NCBI GenBank assembly: GCA_037127255.1
Contig: JBANSL010000002.1
Span: 93,774,519 to 93,838,518 of the forward strand
DNA from: Persicaria tinctoria
Lineage: Eukaryota; Streptophyta; Magnoliopsida; Caryophyllales; Polygonaceae
DNA length: 64,000 nucleotides
Reading direction: 5' to 3'
Each line of letters opens with the position of its first letter. Within the stretch, counting starts at the first letter, position 1. Shown here piece after piece: positions 23,471-35,824 of the stretch. The notes beneath the pieces were generated by a model. The model had not been told where the DNA came from. It searched no databases and saw only the letters and a program-made list of their open reading frames with translations. Made by a program: the position numbers and the translations under genes.

Positions 23471-24323
23471 AGCCAAAGCACCTAGATGAGACCTTGATCT
23501 AGAGAGTCGATGTAAATGAAACAGTTGAAGGAGGTTCATCTTCATCTGGTGTTTTTCCCCACAAACTCATAAGCATACTTATTACGGAGTATAAGTTACA
23601 CAATTCTCACCACATAGGCTTAATAAAGCAACTAGGGCGGTTATTCGAGTCGAACGAATCGAGTATTGTTTTTCATATTCAGTTCATTTAGGATACGAGT
23701 AAGCTCGAGCCGAGCCTAAATTTTGACTCGAGCTTAAAAATGTGTTCATACTTGGTTCATTTAGGAAATGAACGAACTCGAGCCGAGCTTTTTTCGACCT
23801 TTAAGCAGTTTTACTTGAAGAAAATTTTAAAAATTCCATAAAATTCGAGTTTATTTCGACAAGCCGAGCTTTGGACTGAGCTTAAAAATGTGTTCATACT
23901 CAGCTCGTTTAAAAAATGAACGAGCTCGAGCTCGAGTTTTAATCGAGCGAGTACGAGTCGAATTCGAGATCCTCGTGTTCACATAACACCCCTAAGTGCA
24001 AATGCTGATGTGAAGGAAGAACTAGATGAATTTCCATTGCAAAATGGGAAGCAAAATTACATTTAGGGGTAGGAAAAGGAATGAAAATGGTTACAAATAA
24101 ATAGAATGAGGGAGCAATTTGACACTCAAATTGCAACCATGAGCTGAATCCTACACCACTTTATACTGCACTGCGTTTATCGAAACCCAGAAAGCGTGTG
24201 ATGAGTTTCGAGCAGAGCTTGTAGCTGTTAGATTCTATAAATTTCAATCCCTAACTAGTTATTCGTTCTCCTGCCTTGAATCGTCAGCACTGAGCAGTTG
24301 CAAGCTGCAAAAAAGCCACTTGT
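23471..24323. other. Spacer between convergent genes, with a TCGAG-rich MITE-like repeat
   Basis: Shared 3' region of the formin and the Ca2+-ATPase. From about 23631 to 23993 it is filled with GAGC/TCGAG motifs, in part mirrored. The outer ends look like a weak inverted repeat (TAGGGCGGTTAT and, reversed, TAGGGGTGTTAT), suggesting a small non-autonomous hAT-type element. I could not establish a clean TSD. Confidence 0.4.
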
Positions 24324-24346
24324 GGGGGGGGGGGGGGGGGGGGGGG
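24324..24346. repeat. G23 homopolymer next to the Ca2+-ATPase stop codon
   Basis: Twenty-three consecutive G on the + strand, 23 bases beyond the minus-strand stop codon at 24370. In the ATPase transcript it reads as C23 in the 3' UTR. Length may partly reflect assembly or sequencing slippage. Confidence 0.85.
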
Positions 24347-24369
24347 TCTGGATTGTTATGATGAATCAA

Positions 24370-27300
24370 TCATACTGGAATTTTCTTCAAGATGATGGAA
24401 ACCGGCATGCCTATGAAGCCGATACAGATGCTTGTTAGCCACAGGGAGGAGCTGAGAGGAGTGGTGCTGGCGAATGTCCCCAGAAACTCAATGATGATGA
24501 CTTGGAAGAACACGGTTGCACCGATCACAGACACGAAAACGTAGTTGTCCAAGATCCCCTTGAAGACGTTGATCTCCTCCATGTCGCGAGAGTTGATTTC
24601 GTTAAAGATCTGCACACCAAAAAGGTCCAAGATGAGTGTGTTCACTACCGACCAAACATACATTCTGGCATTGTTGTTGTATTGCGACGATTTACCTGGC
24701 AGAAGACGAATGTGTTGAAGATGAGTGTGTTCAAGACCAGATTGGAGTCAGGGCCTTCGAGGTTGAAGAACGATTTCCCCTTCGCCTGCAGAATGCAGAT
24801 CACGATAAACTGGTATAGCGACTGGCCAAGTATGTTCCTCCACATGACCCTGCTGATGAACTTCCCTGACCTCCCAACCGGTGCTCGTTTCATCAGATCA
24901 TCGGTTGGAGGTTCGGTTGCAAGAGCAAGGGCGCCGAGAGTGTCCATGATCATGTTCACCCACAAGAGCTGAACTGCAGTGAGCGGGGCGCTTCCTGCAA
25001 AGACGACGAAGCAAAACATAAGAAAACGTCACTATTTGGCGACGGTTGCTATGGTGAAGCTCCTTACCTGTTAGACAGGCTGAGGTGAAGTTAACGACGA
25101 GAGCAACGACATTGACGGTGAGCTGAAACTGCACAAACTTCTGGATGTTTATGTAAACCGAGCGTCCCCATTTGGCGACAGTTGCTATGGTGGAGAAGTT
25201 GTCGTCGAGGATGATGACGTCTGCGCTCTCTTTGGCGACCTATAGGCAAGCGAAAGAACTGAATAAGCACCGCGATCATCAAGACAAAACCGACGAAAAA
25301 ACAAACAGGAATGCGAACCTCAGTCCCTGCAATGCCCATTGCCAATCCGATATCAGCCTCATGAAGGGCTGGGGCGTCGTTCGTTCCATCTCCAGTCACG
25401 GCCACAACCTCATTAAACGTCGTCCTCAGGTGCTTCACCAATGTATGCTTGTCCAAAGGCGACGAGCGAGCCATTACCTGAAGCTTCGGAATAAGATCAT
25501 TGAGCTCCGCCATGGACTTCTCTCGAAAATCAGGGCCTTCGATGGCAATGCCGTCATCAGTAAGAATGCCACACTCCCTAGCAATAGCCTTAGCTGTATT
25601 GATGTTATCTCCGGTGACCATCCGGACAGTGATTCCAGCTGCGCGACAGATAGAAACCGATTCCTTGACACCAGGGCGAACGGGATCTTTGATCCCAACA
25701 ATGCCGATACAAGTATAGCCTGAGGAAGGAATCGGATTATCGAGAGTGTATCCGGTATCGAGCTCCATATAGGCAAGGCAGAGGGTTCGAAGAGCTTCGT
25801 TCGCAAAGTCGTTAATCGTAACCTTGAGCTGTTTATCCAATGATTCATCAAGCGGGACAACTTCTCCGTTGGCATTCAACACCTTGTCACAGGCAGCCAG
25901 GACGATCTCCGAAGCACCCTTGCAGTGAGCTCTTAGGCCGCCTCCGCCTGGGAGCTCCACCACCACTCCCATCTGCTTCTTGGTAGAGTTGAATGGCTCG
26001 ACTCTGACAATCTTCGACGCCTCTCTTTCCCCGGTGAAGTCCCCACCGAGCGACAAGCCAAACTCCAGGATGGCAGCGTCGGTAGGCGTCCCCAGGATCT
26101 CCCGTTTTCCCTTGTCGTTCACCACGACTTCTCCTCCGGTGTTGGTGAATATCGACTGCAGGAGGAGCTTCAGGGCAGATTCGGGTATCTCACCGCGCAA
26201 GCTGGAGCCATCTCCTGACCCAAGAACCTCCCTGGGGCTCATACAGATGCAGGACTTGACCACAGTCATCCGGTTAGTGGTCAGAGTCCCCGTCTTGTCA
26301 CTGCAAATGGTCGTCGAAGACCCCATCGTCTCGCAGGCTGCCAAATGCCGCACCAGCGCCTTGTCGTTCATCATCTTCTTCATTGCAAAGGCAAGGCTGA
26401 GTGTCACAGCCAGAGGCAGCCCCTCTGGCACCGCAACCACCACAATGGTGACCGCCACAGCGAAGTACTCCAACAGGATCAGTGCTTCCTCACCTGACCA
26501 ATACGTGAAACTCGCCTCTCGCCATTTCCTAACAAGGAGACCATTCACAAGCACTGCAAAGGTGACCACAGCGAACAACAGGCCAATCTTCCCAATGATG
26601 GTAGCCACTCCATTCAGCTTCACCTGTAACGGTGTCTCATCGACTCCACCTTCGCTAAGAGTCGCCATCAGCTTGCCCCATTGAGTCCTCATTCCGACAG
26701 TGGAGACTAGCATCTTACATGACCCATCTTGGACTTTGGTACCGGATAGAAGGAATGGGGCGTCGGCATTTACCATCACAGGCTCACTCTCACCTGTCAA
26801 ACTCGACTCATCGATCAGCACAGAATACCCTGAGACGAATAGCCCATCTGCAGGGACTTGATCTCCGATAGAGAGGTGCACAATATCCCCAGGCAGTAGA
26901 TCATAGATAGACATCTTCTGCCTGTATCCGTCTCTAGTGACCTGAATCGATATCTTCTTCTTTTCCTTGTCCAGGTCCCGGAACTGTAAGGATTGGCGGT
27001 AGTCACTCGTCGCTGTGACGAATACAACCAGCAAGATACTCATGACGATGCCTAGACCATCGTGAGCACCCTTTGGCCACCCTTCCATTGCAATACCGAC
27101 AATCAACGAAACAAACGCGCAGACACCAAGAATCATCAGAGTCATATCATGAAAGGCTTCCCATACGAACAGCCAGAAGCTCTTGGGTTCGCTTTCAGAA
27201 AACTTGTTGATTCCATAGAGTTCTTGTCTGCGGCTGAGTGCATTGTCGTCGACAGTAAGTCCATATGTAAGCGATGTGCAGAGCTTCTGAGAAACACCTA

Positions 27301-28589
27301 AGACGCCACCATGACCCTTGAGCTTCTTCAGATCATGGCCTTCAACGACCGAGCTCAACTCATCAGCACAGATATCATAGCCCGCCGCTTTGACCTCCTG
27401 TGGAGGGTTGTACTCGGTGGAATTTACACCTGCAACAGAAGCAAAATCACACATATATACAGCTTGAATGACATATACAACAAATGTAACCGCGACTGAA
27501 GCACTGAGCAAACATCTCACCCTGGATAAACTGGAATGCAGCTTTAGAAACCAACACAGCAACTCTCAACTTCTCCTGCATTTGATCAAAGAAGGCGGCA
27601 AATGTGAGAATTTGCTGTGAGAGTTCAGAATATAAGAACAGTAATGACCAAGTTAAGGGTTTGTTTGGCGCAATTGATTCAATCCATTCTAGAAAGTTTT
27701 GCTGTCATTTCAGTAAATTATTCAGGTAATCTGCCTAGTTCTTAAATTGATTCAGAGCTTATGATAAATCTTAACCAATGAGTATAAAACTCATTGATTC
27801 CTCCTCTTTGAACATTTATTCTAAGAGACTAGAATCTGATAATGATGTATGAACATATCATGTGAAACCTAAAGCAGTTGAAAACATCATCCCCTCCATA
27901 TCAAAATACATGTCGTTTTCGGCTTTTAAGTTTGTCACAAAATACATACTTTTTCAAATACCATCAACCATCAGGCCAAAATTTTGGGAACATATCACAT
28001 AAGGTCAGTTTGATTTCGATTATAAGATGAAATGTGTCCATCCTATTCCTATTCCTAATCCTAAAATTTTCAGGTTTGTGTGGCGCAATTTGTTGATTGC
28101 ACAGAAGAAGCTGTAAGGAAATTAAGATTTTGGTGTTTTTATTGACAATTCCACATTGGAATATGAAATGAAAAGTTTGTACACATTCAAGGTCAAAAGT
28201 TTCAAATCTGTCTCTGTCATGCCTATGACTCCATGAGACCATCAATCCTTCAATGTGATTATAAATTTCCACATGATCAATTCTCCGTATTAATTAAAGA
28301 ATCGATTGAAAGGGACTTGCCATAACTACGGAGTAGTACTAATCGTACATTGTTTGAATTCACCTGATTCAAACAATTTTTGTAACGAAAAAATAAAAAT
28401 TAAAAATGAAGAAACCTGATTGGAACGGCGCATTTGGGCGGCCTCGGAGCGCTTGGGAATGTTGGCGGTGAAGCGGAAGCGGCGCTTGGGGTTCTTGACG
28501 ACGCCGCAGAGGTTCCGCCATCGCTGCAGAGCTTCATCCGACGATCCCTTGTTCTTCAAATCGAACTCGTCCTGTAAATAACTCTCCAT
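24370..28589 (-). CDS. Autoinhibited plasma-membrane-type Ca2+-ATPase (ACA1/ACA2-like)
   Basis: P2B-type calcium pump moving Ca2+ out of the cytosol. Six exons: 28416-28589, 27521-27575, 25319-27429, 25068-25239, 24696-24994 and 24370-24609, coding for 1016 residues, the usual size. The N-terminus ([20 protein letters not shown], then [20 protein letters not shown]) is the autoinhibitory, calmodulin-binding domain of plant ACAs. The core shows the A-domain LTGESEP, TM4 [11 protein letters not shown], the phosphorylated Asp in CSDKTGTLT, the nucleotide-binding KGASE, and the hinge TGDGTNDAP, then the C-terminal membrane helices. Exon phases agree and no stops are seen, so the gene is probably functional. 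Sequence is closest to the ACA1/ACA2/ACA7 clade, members of which sit in ER, plastid envelope or plasma membrane. Calmodulin binding is inferred. Confidence 0.95.
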
Positions 28590-29385
28590 CGTTGCTTCAA
28601 CACACACTAAAAAAAAACCTAGCTTCTTCAATCGTCGATTTTCAAACCGAAATCATCCCCCGCATTCTAAAATCCCACCTGTCAGAAATCAAATCACAAA
28701 TGTGAAACGCAGAGAGAAGCATCAGAAATGCAATTTCGGATAAAGGTTGAATCTTTAATCTTAGCTGAAGAGATGAAACCAGAAAAAGGTTGAATCTTTA
28801 CCCGAGCTTTAAGAGGTGAAACCAGAAAAAGGTTGAATCTTTAGCAGGTTCAGAGACAGGGAGGAATGTAACGCGGAGATGGGAAGAAAATGGCAGGTTT
28901 TTAGGGAGAGGTGATCCTAAAAGGAGAACGTTTAAATCGGGAATTGAACGAGTTATTGATGGGGATTGGGAGGTCATCTTCTTCTGCAATTTATAAGGCT
29001 AATTTGTGGGGTATGGAAATGGAGGTCTTTCTTAATTCTTATCGATGGTCCTCACGCGTCCAAGTGCAGAGGACAACGCGGTTTACTGCGATTCCATACT
29101 TTTTTAATCTAAGTTTTGGATCAAAGAACGTGTAAATAAGGCAAGTGTGGATAGTTAATTACCTTGGGTTTAAGTTTAATCGATGTAGTCAAAGGTCTAA
29201 CTCATTTCATACTTCTGGATGACGTGCATGATATGGTAAAATAAACGCAGTTTGGGCTTTTCATGATGGTCTCATGGATGATTTGTTAGTGCAGACTTAA
29301 ACTTCTAGGTCTTATTTGGTAAAATGATAACTAATTGAATAGCTGAATCCAATTGGATAACTAAAATTGTTCAACTATTTATTCG
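28590..29385. other. Ca2+-ATPase upstream region
   Basis: Probable 5' UTR and promoter of the minus-strand ATPase. A short tandem motif (GGTTGAATCTTTA with variable spacing) occurs three times at about 28745-28840. No gene is supported. Confidence 0.5.
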
Positions 29386-29387
29386 TA

Positions 29388-29624
29388 CTCCCTCCGTTCG
29401 GCAAAACTTGTCGTTTACTATTAATGCACGCTTTTTTAGAACGATAAAAACTATATAAAATATTCATTTTTTTATAAATTTTTTTTAACAAGTTTGTACT
29501 TATTAATAATAACTACGAAGTTGTTAAAAAAATTATTAAAAAAACTAGATATTTTATATAGTTTTTATCTCCTAAAAAAGCGTGCATGAATAGCAAAGTG
29601 TCAGGTTTTTCCGAACGGAGGTAG
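29388..29624. mobile_element. Stowaway MITE
   Basis: A 237-bp element with terminal inverted repeats CTCCCTCCGTTCGG and CCGAACGGAGGTAG and a TA target duplication (29386-29387, 29625-29626), the Tc1/mariner Stowaway signature. The interior is nearly palindromic and AT-rich. The next transposon's TSD begins only 3 bases further on. Confidence 0.9.
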
Positions 29625-29970
29625 TATTAAAATTAGGGTGCCACTATATACACCGCAAATCCGGATTAAGGATTTGCACGTTCTTAAGGACGTGCAAGTC
29701 CTCAGGCTTGCACGTCCACTATTTACACATTGCACGTTGTTAAGGACGTGCAATCCCTAGTTAGGGTTTTGCGTTTAGGGTTTAGGGTTAGGGTTTAGGT
29801 TTAGGGATGTTAATTGATAAAATTGAAGGTGGATTTGAAGGATTTAGGGTCAAATTAAACAGAACACAAGAATTGTTAAGGTTTTTCATTCGGATAATAT
29901 GCGAATAAAGTTACAAGGAACGGAAAAAAAGGTTTACATTCATAAGTTTAATAAAGTTGTGGAATACAAT

Positions 29971-32900
29971 CTAGGAAAACAGTAAAGGACGGCTGGCATC
30001 GGCACGCAAGGCTCTAAATCTCTCAATCTGAGCTTGAAACGGAGCATCCCATCCTTCGACGCTCGGATGATGATGTTCGACCCATTCTAGTGGAGGCGGC
30101 GGAAGAGGAGCGTTAGGACGCAACCAGATCTATGAGAACAAACATTTAGAGTTAGAGTATTGACATATGTATGAAAATCATGAATAGGTAATAACAAAGA
30201 CGGTGCAAGTCGTACCGCGGCAAAATGGTCTTGGTTTCCGATGCAGGCTACACCAAGAGTTGCTGATTGGGGAGGGTTGTTAGCAGATGCCGGTGAGATC
30301 ATGGGGAGACATGTGAACGGATGATGCCAAGCTAGGACGACGAGAGGAATCTGATATACCGTCGCAAATACTAAACCCATGATGGGAAGCTCTATCCACC
30401 GTCTCCTATCACCATGTGTGGCTCCGACACATCTCTGGTAGTCGACGAACTGCTGGAATGGGTACTCTCCCGTATAACAACCGGCGTACAGATCGGCGTG
30501 ATCCTCCAAGTGATTGCATAGTAACGTCTTGAGTTCCGGGAAAGCAGTCTCGCCGATCGGTGATGTCAAAGCCGCCAAAGCACGGTAGCCACAATGACCA
30601 TCTCCAACAGTGTCCCTCACCATCTCAATATGACCTAACATGAAGGGATCAACGTTGTTTCGACCCCAGTTGAACCCTCCGAACACATCATCACGTCCAG
30701 GTCGAGCTGATGTCGCTTGTGGACGAGGCCGAGCAGCATTTCGAGCAGCACGCGCTTCTTCTCTCGCAAACCTTTCCCTTACCTCCTCGTATGGCAACGG
30801 GTTGGTTCTGCAGGCATTTCTCGACCCCCGAGGCCTCCCCTTCCGTCGGACGCTTGCTGATGAGGGTGGGTGCAGCTCATCCTCGCATACATCGTTGGAA
30901 GCCGTATATGAAGATGACAGCTCATACGGCAGTGGGGTGTCGTCGAGGTCAGTCCATGTCAAATCCATCCAGAACGGGTGGATGTCCTCGGCGGGTATTG
31001 GAGTGCCGGAGTTGACGTATGCCTGAATCTCATGGACACAAGGGATCCCGTAACAAACCCTCCAATGTCGGTCCGTGCATACCGGAGGAACCTTTTGGTT
31101 CACGACGTCCTGCCACATCTTGTACAGATAATCGAAGCACTTTTTGGAGATTAAAGTCTTTACCTCATCGAAAAGGTTGACTTTATACGCCGTTGTTGGC
31201 CATTTGAATCGGTCGATCTCCAAAGCAGTTTGCAGCTCATGCAGTTGACAATCATTGACTCTATGGATTGCATCGATCACGATGCGGAAGTCACCAGTCG
31301 ATGAGTGAAGTGCCTCCTTCAGAACCTTGTGTTGACCCTCAACTCTGTACACATTGAAGTGCATAGGCGATGAATATTCGATATTATATCATATTGTAAT
31401 GGGAGATATGAAGTAAGGTTGTACCTGTTTGTCGTACGGGTGCCGAGATGGAAGACTTTATCTACGTAGCACCGAACTATGCTCCTGCTGTATGGAAGCC
31501 AAACCGACTCCAAATACGCCACCACACCTGGGAATGGGTGCCAATAAGCTCGTAGCGCCCGACGACGTCGGTTGAATGATTCCTCCGACCTCGATTCGAA
31601 CAGCCTCCAACAGTTGCCCTTAAAGATGCCGGCGTGGTGTAAATTCTTCGTGATCTTCAGAGCAGCTTCCTCGCATCTTCTCGTCACGTGTAACCAACAA
31701 AGGAGATGCTGGACGTCGGGGAAGACAACATTCAGCGCCGCCAAGAGACCCAGCTCTCGATCAGTCATGATAGCTTGAGGCTGAACGCTCCCAAGCAAGA
31801 TCTGAAGCTGTCGCAACACCCAGGCGTATGTGTCTTCGTTCTCTTGCGACATGAAGGCATAGGCGATTGTTGTTGCAGGAGTTGGTCAAGTATTGAAATA
31901 AATATAAAATCAAGATCAGATAGACTCCCCTGTCTCAGCAAATAAATACAAGACTCCTCCCGTTGTAGTAAGAGAAAGTCAGGATCGAATCCACGAGGAA
32001 GCACGTCAGCAGTTCTTAGGTAGCTATCAGATTCTCACAGACAAGACAGAATAGCACGGAAAAGACAGAAACAAATACAGAAGCAGAAACAAATAATCCC
32101 GGCAAGGGCAACTAAAACAAAAGCAAAGAACAAATAAAGACAGAAATAAAAGCAAAGCAAAGCAAAGGACAAGAGCAAAGACAGAAAGTAACTCGAGGAC
32201 ACAAAAGCTGGTCGATCTCAACAAGTTGTCCTCTAGGTCGACAAAACAGTAACGAAAACAGAAAGTAAAGAACAAATGCAATCAACTCGACAGGCAAAAT
32301 CCTCCTCGACCTCGACAAGAGGTCCTCGATCTCGACTAGAAAAGTAAAGACAGAAACTTGAAATTGACGAAAACAGCAGAAAACTAACTCGACCTAGACA
32401 ACCCCTCCTCGACCTCGACAAGAACAGTACTCGAGATCGACAAACAGTGGTCTATGTCGACTAAGAACATAAAATATAAAATCGCAGATTTTCGACAGAA
32501 TTCAGAAATTTAACAGAAATTGACTTCAATATATAAAAAGACCTCCAAGGCTAGGGTTTCAACACCACAACAGTAACCATGCAAAACAACACATAAAGGC
32601 ATAAAAGATCATGCTTTCCATCAAATAACTTTCGTTAACAACTAGGCATATAGAGGCTCTCGCATAAACCCTAATTGTTACTAACCTTTTTTCACATAAT
32701 TAATCCAAGTTGCATTAAGATCACTTTCGCTTCAATAACACAAACAAGGATCACCTTCAACTCTCGCAAAAGAATCATGCTCATAGGGATAGAAGATAAA
32801 TCGCACAAAAGATCTGACCTTTATCGCATCGCCTCACATGGCCACCGTCGGGCTCACCCCAGCCCCAGAAGTGGGTGGACTACTCACGCCTCATCGCAAT

Positions 32901-35141
32901 CGCAGACATTGAATTGATGAAAGAAACTTGCATTAAAAATTAAATTCAAAGCCTTTACAATCTTGGCAATCAACTTTCGCAAACCGCCAAAACCTTAAAA
33001 ACCTCAAACTCCTAAAACTGTATCTGAATGGAACTAACTACTTCTCTTCGGAATTGGATCTGAACTGAAATCGAATGAATGAAAAACCAGCCCCTAGGGC
33101 TTTATTTATAGGCTTCATTCCCTAGCTAATCTAGGAAAGAAGATATTTATCTATATCTAAATTTCTTGAAAGATAAATAAATGTTTTAATGGAATTAAAT
33201 CAATAAGGGAAAAGATAAAACTAAATATGGAAATATGTCTTCATGTTGATAGATCTTGCTCCTTGATGATAGAACTTTGATAGATCGGATAGAATCTTCG
33301 GCCAAGTCGACTCCTTCGCGTCCAAGGAATCCAAATCCTAGTCGAACAGCTCACGTCGAGAAGATTCTGGAACTGGCTCTAGTCGACTTCGAGGAAGCTT
33401 CGTCGACCTCGACAAGGGTGGCTCGTCGAGTGGACTTCCTCGGGTTGGTGTGCTCGATGTGGCTCGGACTGGGCTCCTGGTGCTTGTCGACCTCGAGTAA
33501 CCCTTGTCGATGTCGAGTAGACTGGCTCGCCGACTAGGGTTTCTCGAGCGTCTTTCCTCGATGGGCTTCGGATCTGGACTCAGGTCGATCTCGACCAACT
33601 GCTCCTCGAGATCGACCAGGGTTCATCGGAGATGGCTCTGGTGGGCTTGTCGAGGACTCCTCCTCGGACTTGCTCTGGGTCTCTTGTCGATCTCGACAAA
33701 GGTTCGTCGAGATCGAGTAGATCTGGTGCTCGGCTTCTCGGGCAGCTCTTCTCCTCGTCGACTCTGGGCATGACTTAGGTTTTTTGTCGACCTCGACCAG
33801 TGGCTCGTCGAGATCGAGTAAGGTCCCGGAGTCTGGGTTGTCTGGCTTGCTCGATCAGGTCTTGTCGATCAAGGTTGGTCGGCCAAGTCTTGTCTAGGTC
33901 GAGTAGACTTACTCGAGATCGAGTAGACCTGACTCCTAGACTTGTTCCGTTGCTTTGACCTTGGACTTCTGTAGTGGTTTTCTGAGCTTTTCCGACCTTC
34001 TGTAGAATTGCTGTAAAACGCCTCGATTTCTGCGATTTAAACAGAAACTGGTGTAGATTCCATAATTTGGCAAATAAACATAAATTACACAGATTCTGTA
34101 CTATCTAATCCCAAATGAATGCAATGTATACAGAAATCGATATAAAAGTTGCTGTAAAACATGGCAGATTCCGCTCACAACAGCGATGCAGTAAGTATTG
34201 CCTGAGGGTGTGAGCCCGACCACCTCGCACAAAGGAATCCCATATCTGCAGGTGTAAATATGTTACACATAAAATACGTTATAATTGGCTAAATGTGCAA
34301 TAAGGTAATCGTAAATAAGTGACTTACGCATTTGTTTTGTATGTGTTGTCCATTATGATGACGTAATGGAACCTTCGGAGAAGGCGTATCCCGTCGGGAT
34401 GCGCGAGGAAGAGGTCGTTCAAGACGTTGTCGTCATCCGGATGTCGTCTGAAGTCGTAGTAGTACCTTCTTTCCCGCAGATGGTGCAAGGTATCCTGGGT
34501 CATCGTCCGACTACCTCTTTCTTCGGCGACCATCATGGCGAGCGTGTTGGTAAGGCTCTTCCTTGACGTGACGCTGGTCTCATCCAACCGCCTCAATCCG
34601 TACCCAATGGTTTTTGGAGGAGTGCCAACTTCCTTCATCCACCTCGTCATCTTCTTTTCCTCCTCTGTCATCTGACCGGCGATGGCGTGACCCTTCAAGC
34701 TCGTGGAAAGGCCGTGGTTATGAACACCATGGGTTACCGTCATGCGCCACTGACCCGGCGGAGCTTCGTGTCCGTGTAGAGAGAATGGACAACCACTTAT
34801 CTTCGACTGTGTACTCCGGAGCTTCCTCCCGCATGGTCGGTACTCCCCAAACTGCTCGCATGCAAGGAGAACTCCGCCTGGACGATTCGACGCCCCCGTC
34901 CAAGACCGCTTGATTACCAAAATCATGCAGTGTCTCCGACCCAAGTCCTTGAAATGCGTAACCATTTCGTCACGGTCATTCCAAACCCTTGGGTCCGAGA
35001 ACTCAGACGTAAAGTCTCGAAAATGTATTCACATAATTGAAAATATGAACAAAACGGAACGAATACGAAATATATTCACTCTACGAAACCTATACGTACC
35101 TGAGATACTTGGAGACGAGGATTGCTTTGTGGTTCGGCCAT
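29971..35141 (-). pseudogene. MULE transposase fused to OTU cysteine protease, broken by a solo LTR
   Basis: Intron-containing transposase gene. Main exons: about 35100-35141 (MAEPQSNPRLQVSQ), 34328-35015, 34188-34245 continuing across the LTR as 31425-31867, 30216-31344, and 29971-30129. The N-terminal part has a FAR1/WRKY-like DNA-binding module (CPFSLHGHEAP to THGVHNHGLS). The DDE core follows, with IIMDNTYKTN and IMTDRELGLL supplying two acidic residues, and LLCWLHVTRR. After a SWIM-like CYGIPCVHEI there is an OTU domain with Asp and Cys in GDGHCGYRAL and His in NQDHFAAV. OTU proteases usually cleave ubiquitin-type conjugates; its role in transposition is unknown. The solo LTR at 31868-34182 splits the DDE core; otherwise no stop is seen in the exons. 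The phase of the first intron is uncertain. Confidence 0.82.
31868..34182 (-). repeat. Solo LTR of the Athila-like family
   Basis: 2315-bp LTR in reverse orientation, with the same ends as the LTRs at 5590 and 12619. A 5-bp TSD GCGAT flanks it (31863-31867, 34183-34187). No internal region remains, so it arose by LTR-LTR recombination. It has the same TCGA-rich block and TATA site. Removing it with one TSD restores the transposase frame (CIAYAFMSQE). Confidence 0.92.
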
Positions 35142-35267
35142 AACGATTCCTGATATCCTCCTTCGCTTTAATTGTAAGAAGTCGGACTTTGTGTTGGAGT
35201 GCGGAACCAAGCTATCCTTAATCGCTTTAAATAGACACTGTTGCGTGATTTGTAAGCAGAACCCTAG

Positions 35268-35545
35268 CACGTCCCTAAGGACGTGCAACACGTCGTTAAG
35301 GACGTGCAGCACGTCCTTAGGGACGTGCTAGGGTTTAGGGTTTGGCTAGGGTTAGGGTTTAGGGCTAGGGTTTTAGGGTAAGCAAACTGCACGTCCCTAA
35401 GGACGTGCAGCACGTCCTTAGAGACGTGCTAGGGTTTAGGGTTTGGCTAGGGTTAGGGTTTAGGGTTAGGGTTTTAGGGTAAGGAAACTGCACGTCCTTA
35501 GGGACGTGCAGCACGTCCTTAGGAACGTGCAGTTTCCTTAACATA
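35268..35545. repeat. 101-bp tandem repeat of GCACGTCC palindromes and telomere-like motifs
   Basis: Between the two MULE genes lie tandem units with a period of 101 bases (GCAGCACGTCC at 35306, 35407 and 35508). Each unit combines near-perfect palindromes (GCACGTCCTTAGGGACGTGC type) with runs of plant telomere-like TTTAGGG/TTAGGG. The palindromes match those just inside both MULE ends (29679-29752, 39592-39692). The array lies immediately upstream of the transposase start (35141), so it may serve as promoter or transposase-binding region. Both are inference. Confidence 0.8.
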
Positions 35546-35824
35546 AAACCCTACCCAAAACCCTTAAACCCTCCCCAAAACCCTTAAACCCTAGCCAATG
35601 TTGACACAATCGGGCAACCTTATCATATTAACGTTTTCCTTTTCGTCATCGGACAACCTTATCATATTAACGTTATCGTTTTTTATGTTTACGTTCAATA
35701 TGACTCTGAAGAAATGAGAAGAGTCTAATAGAAATATATAAATAGATACAAAATCCGAAATATAAATATATAATGTCAATATACAATCCGAAATATGTAG
35801 ATAGATACAAAATGTATAATATCA

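Noticed and set aside
29760..29812. TTTAGGG-type runs as a true telomere or telomeric end
   Set aside because: The runs are short, degenerate and inside a transposon; the same words recur in the middle of the element at 35327-35480. They are interstitial telomere-like repeats.
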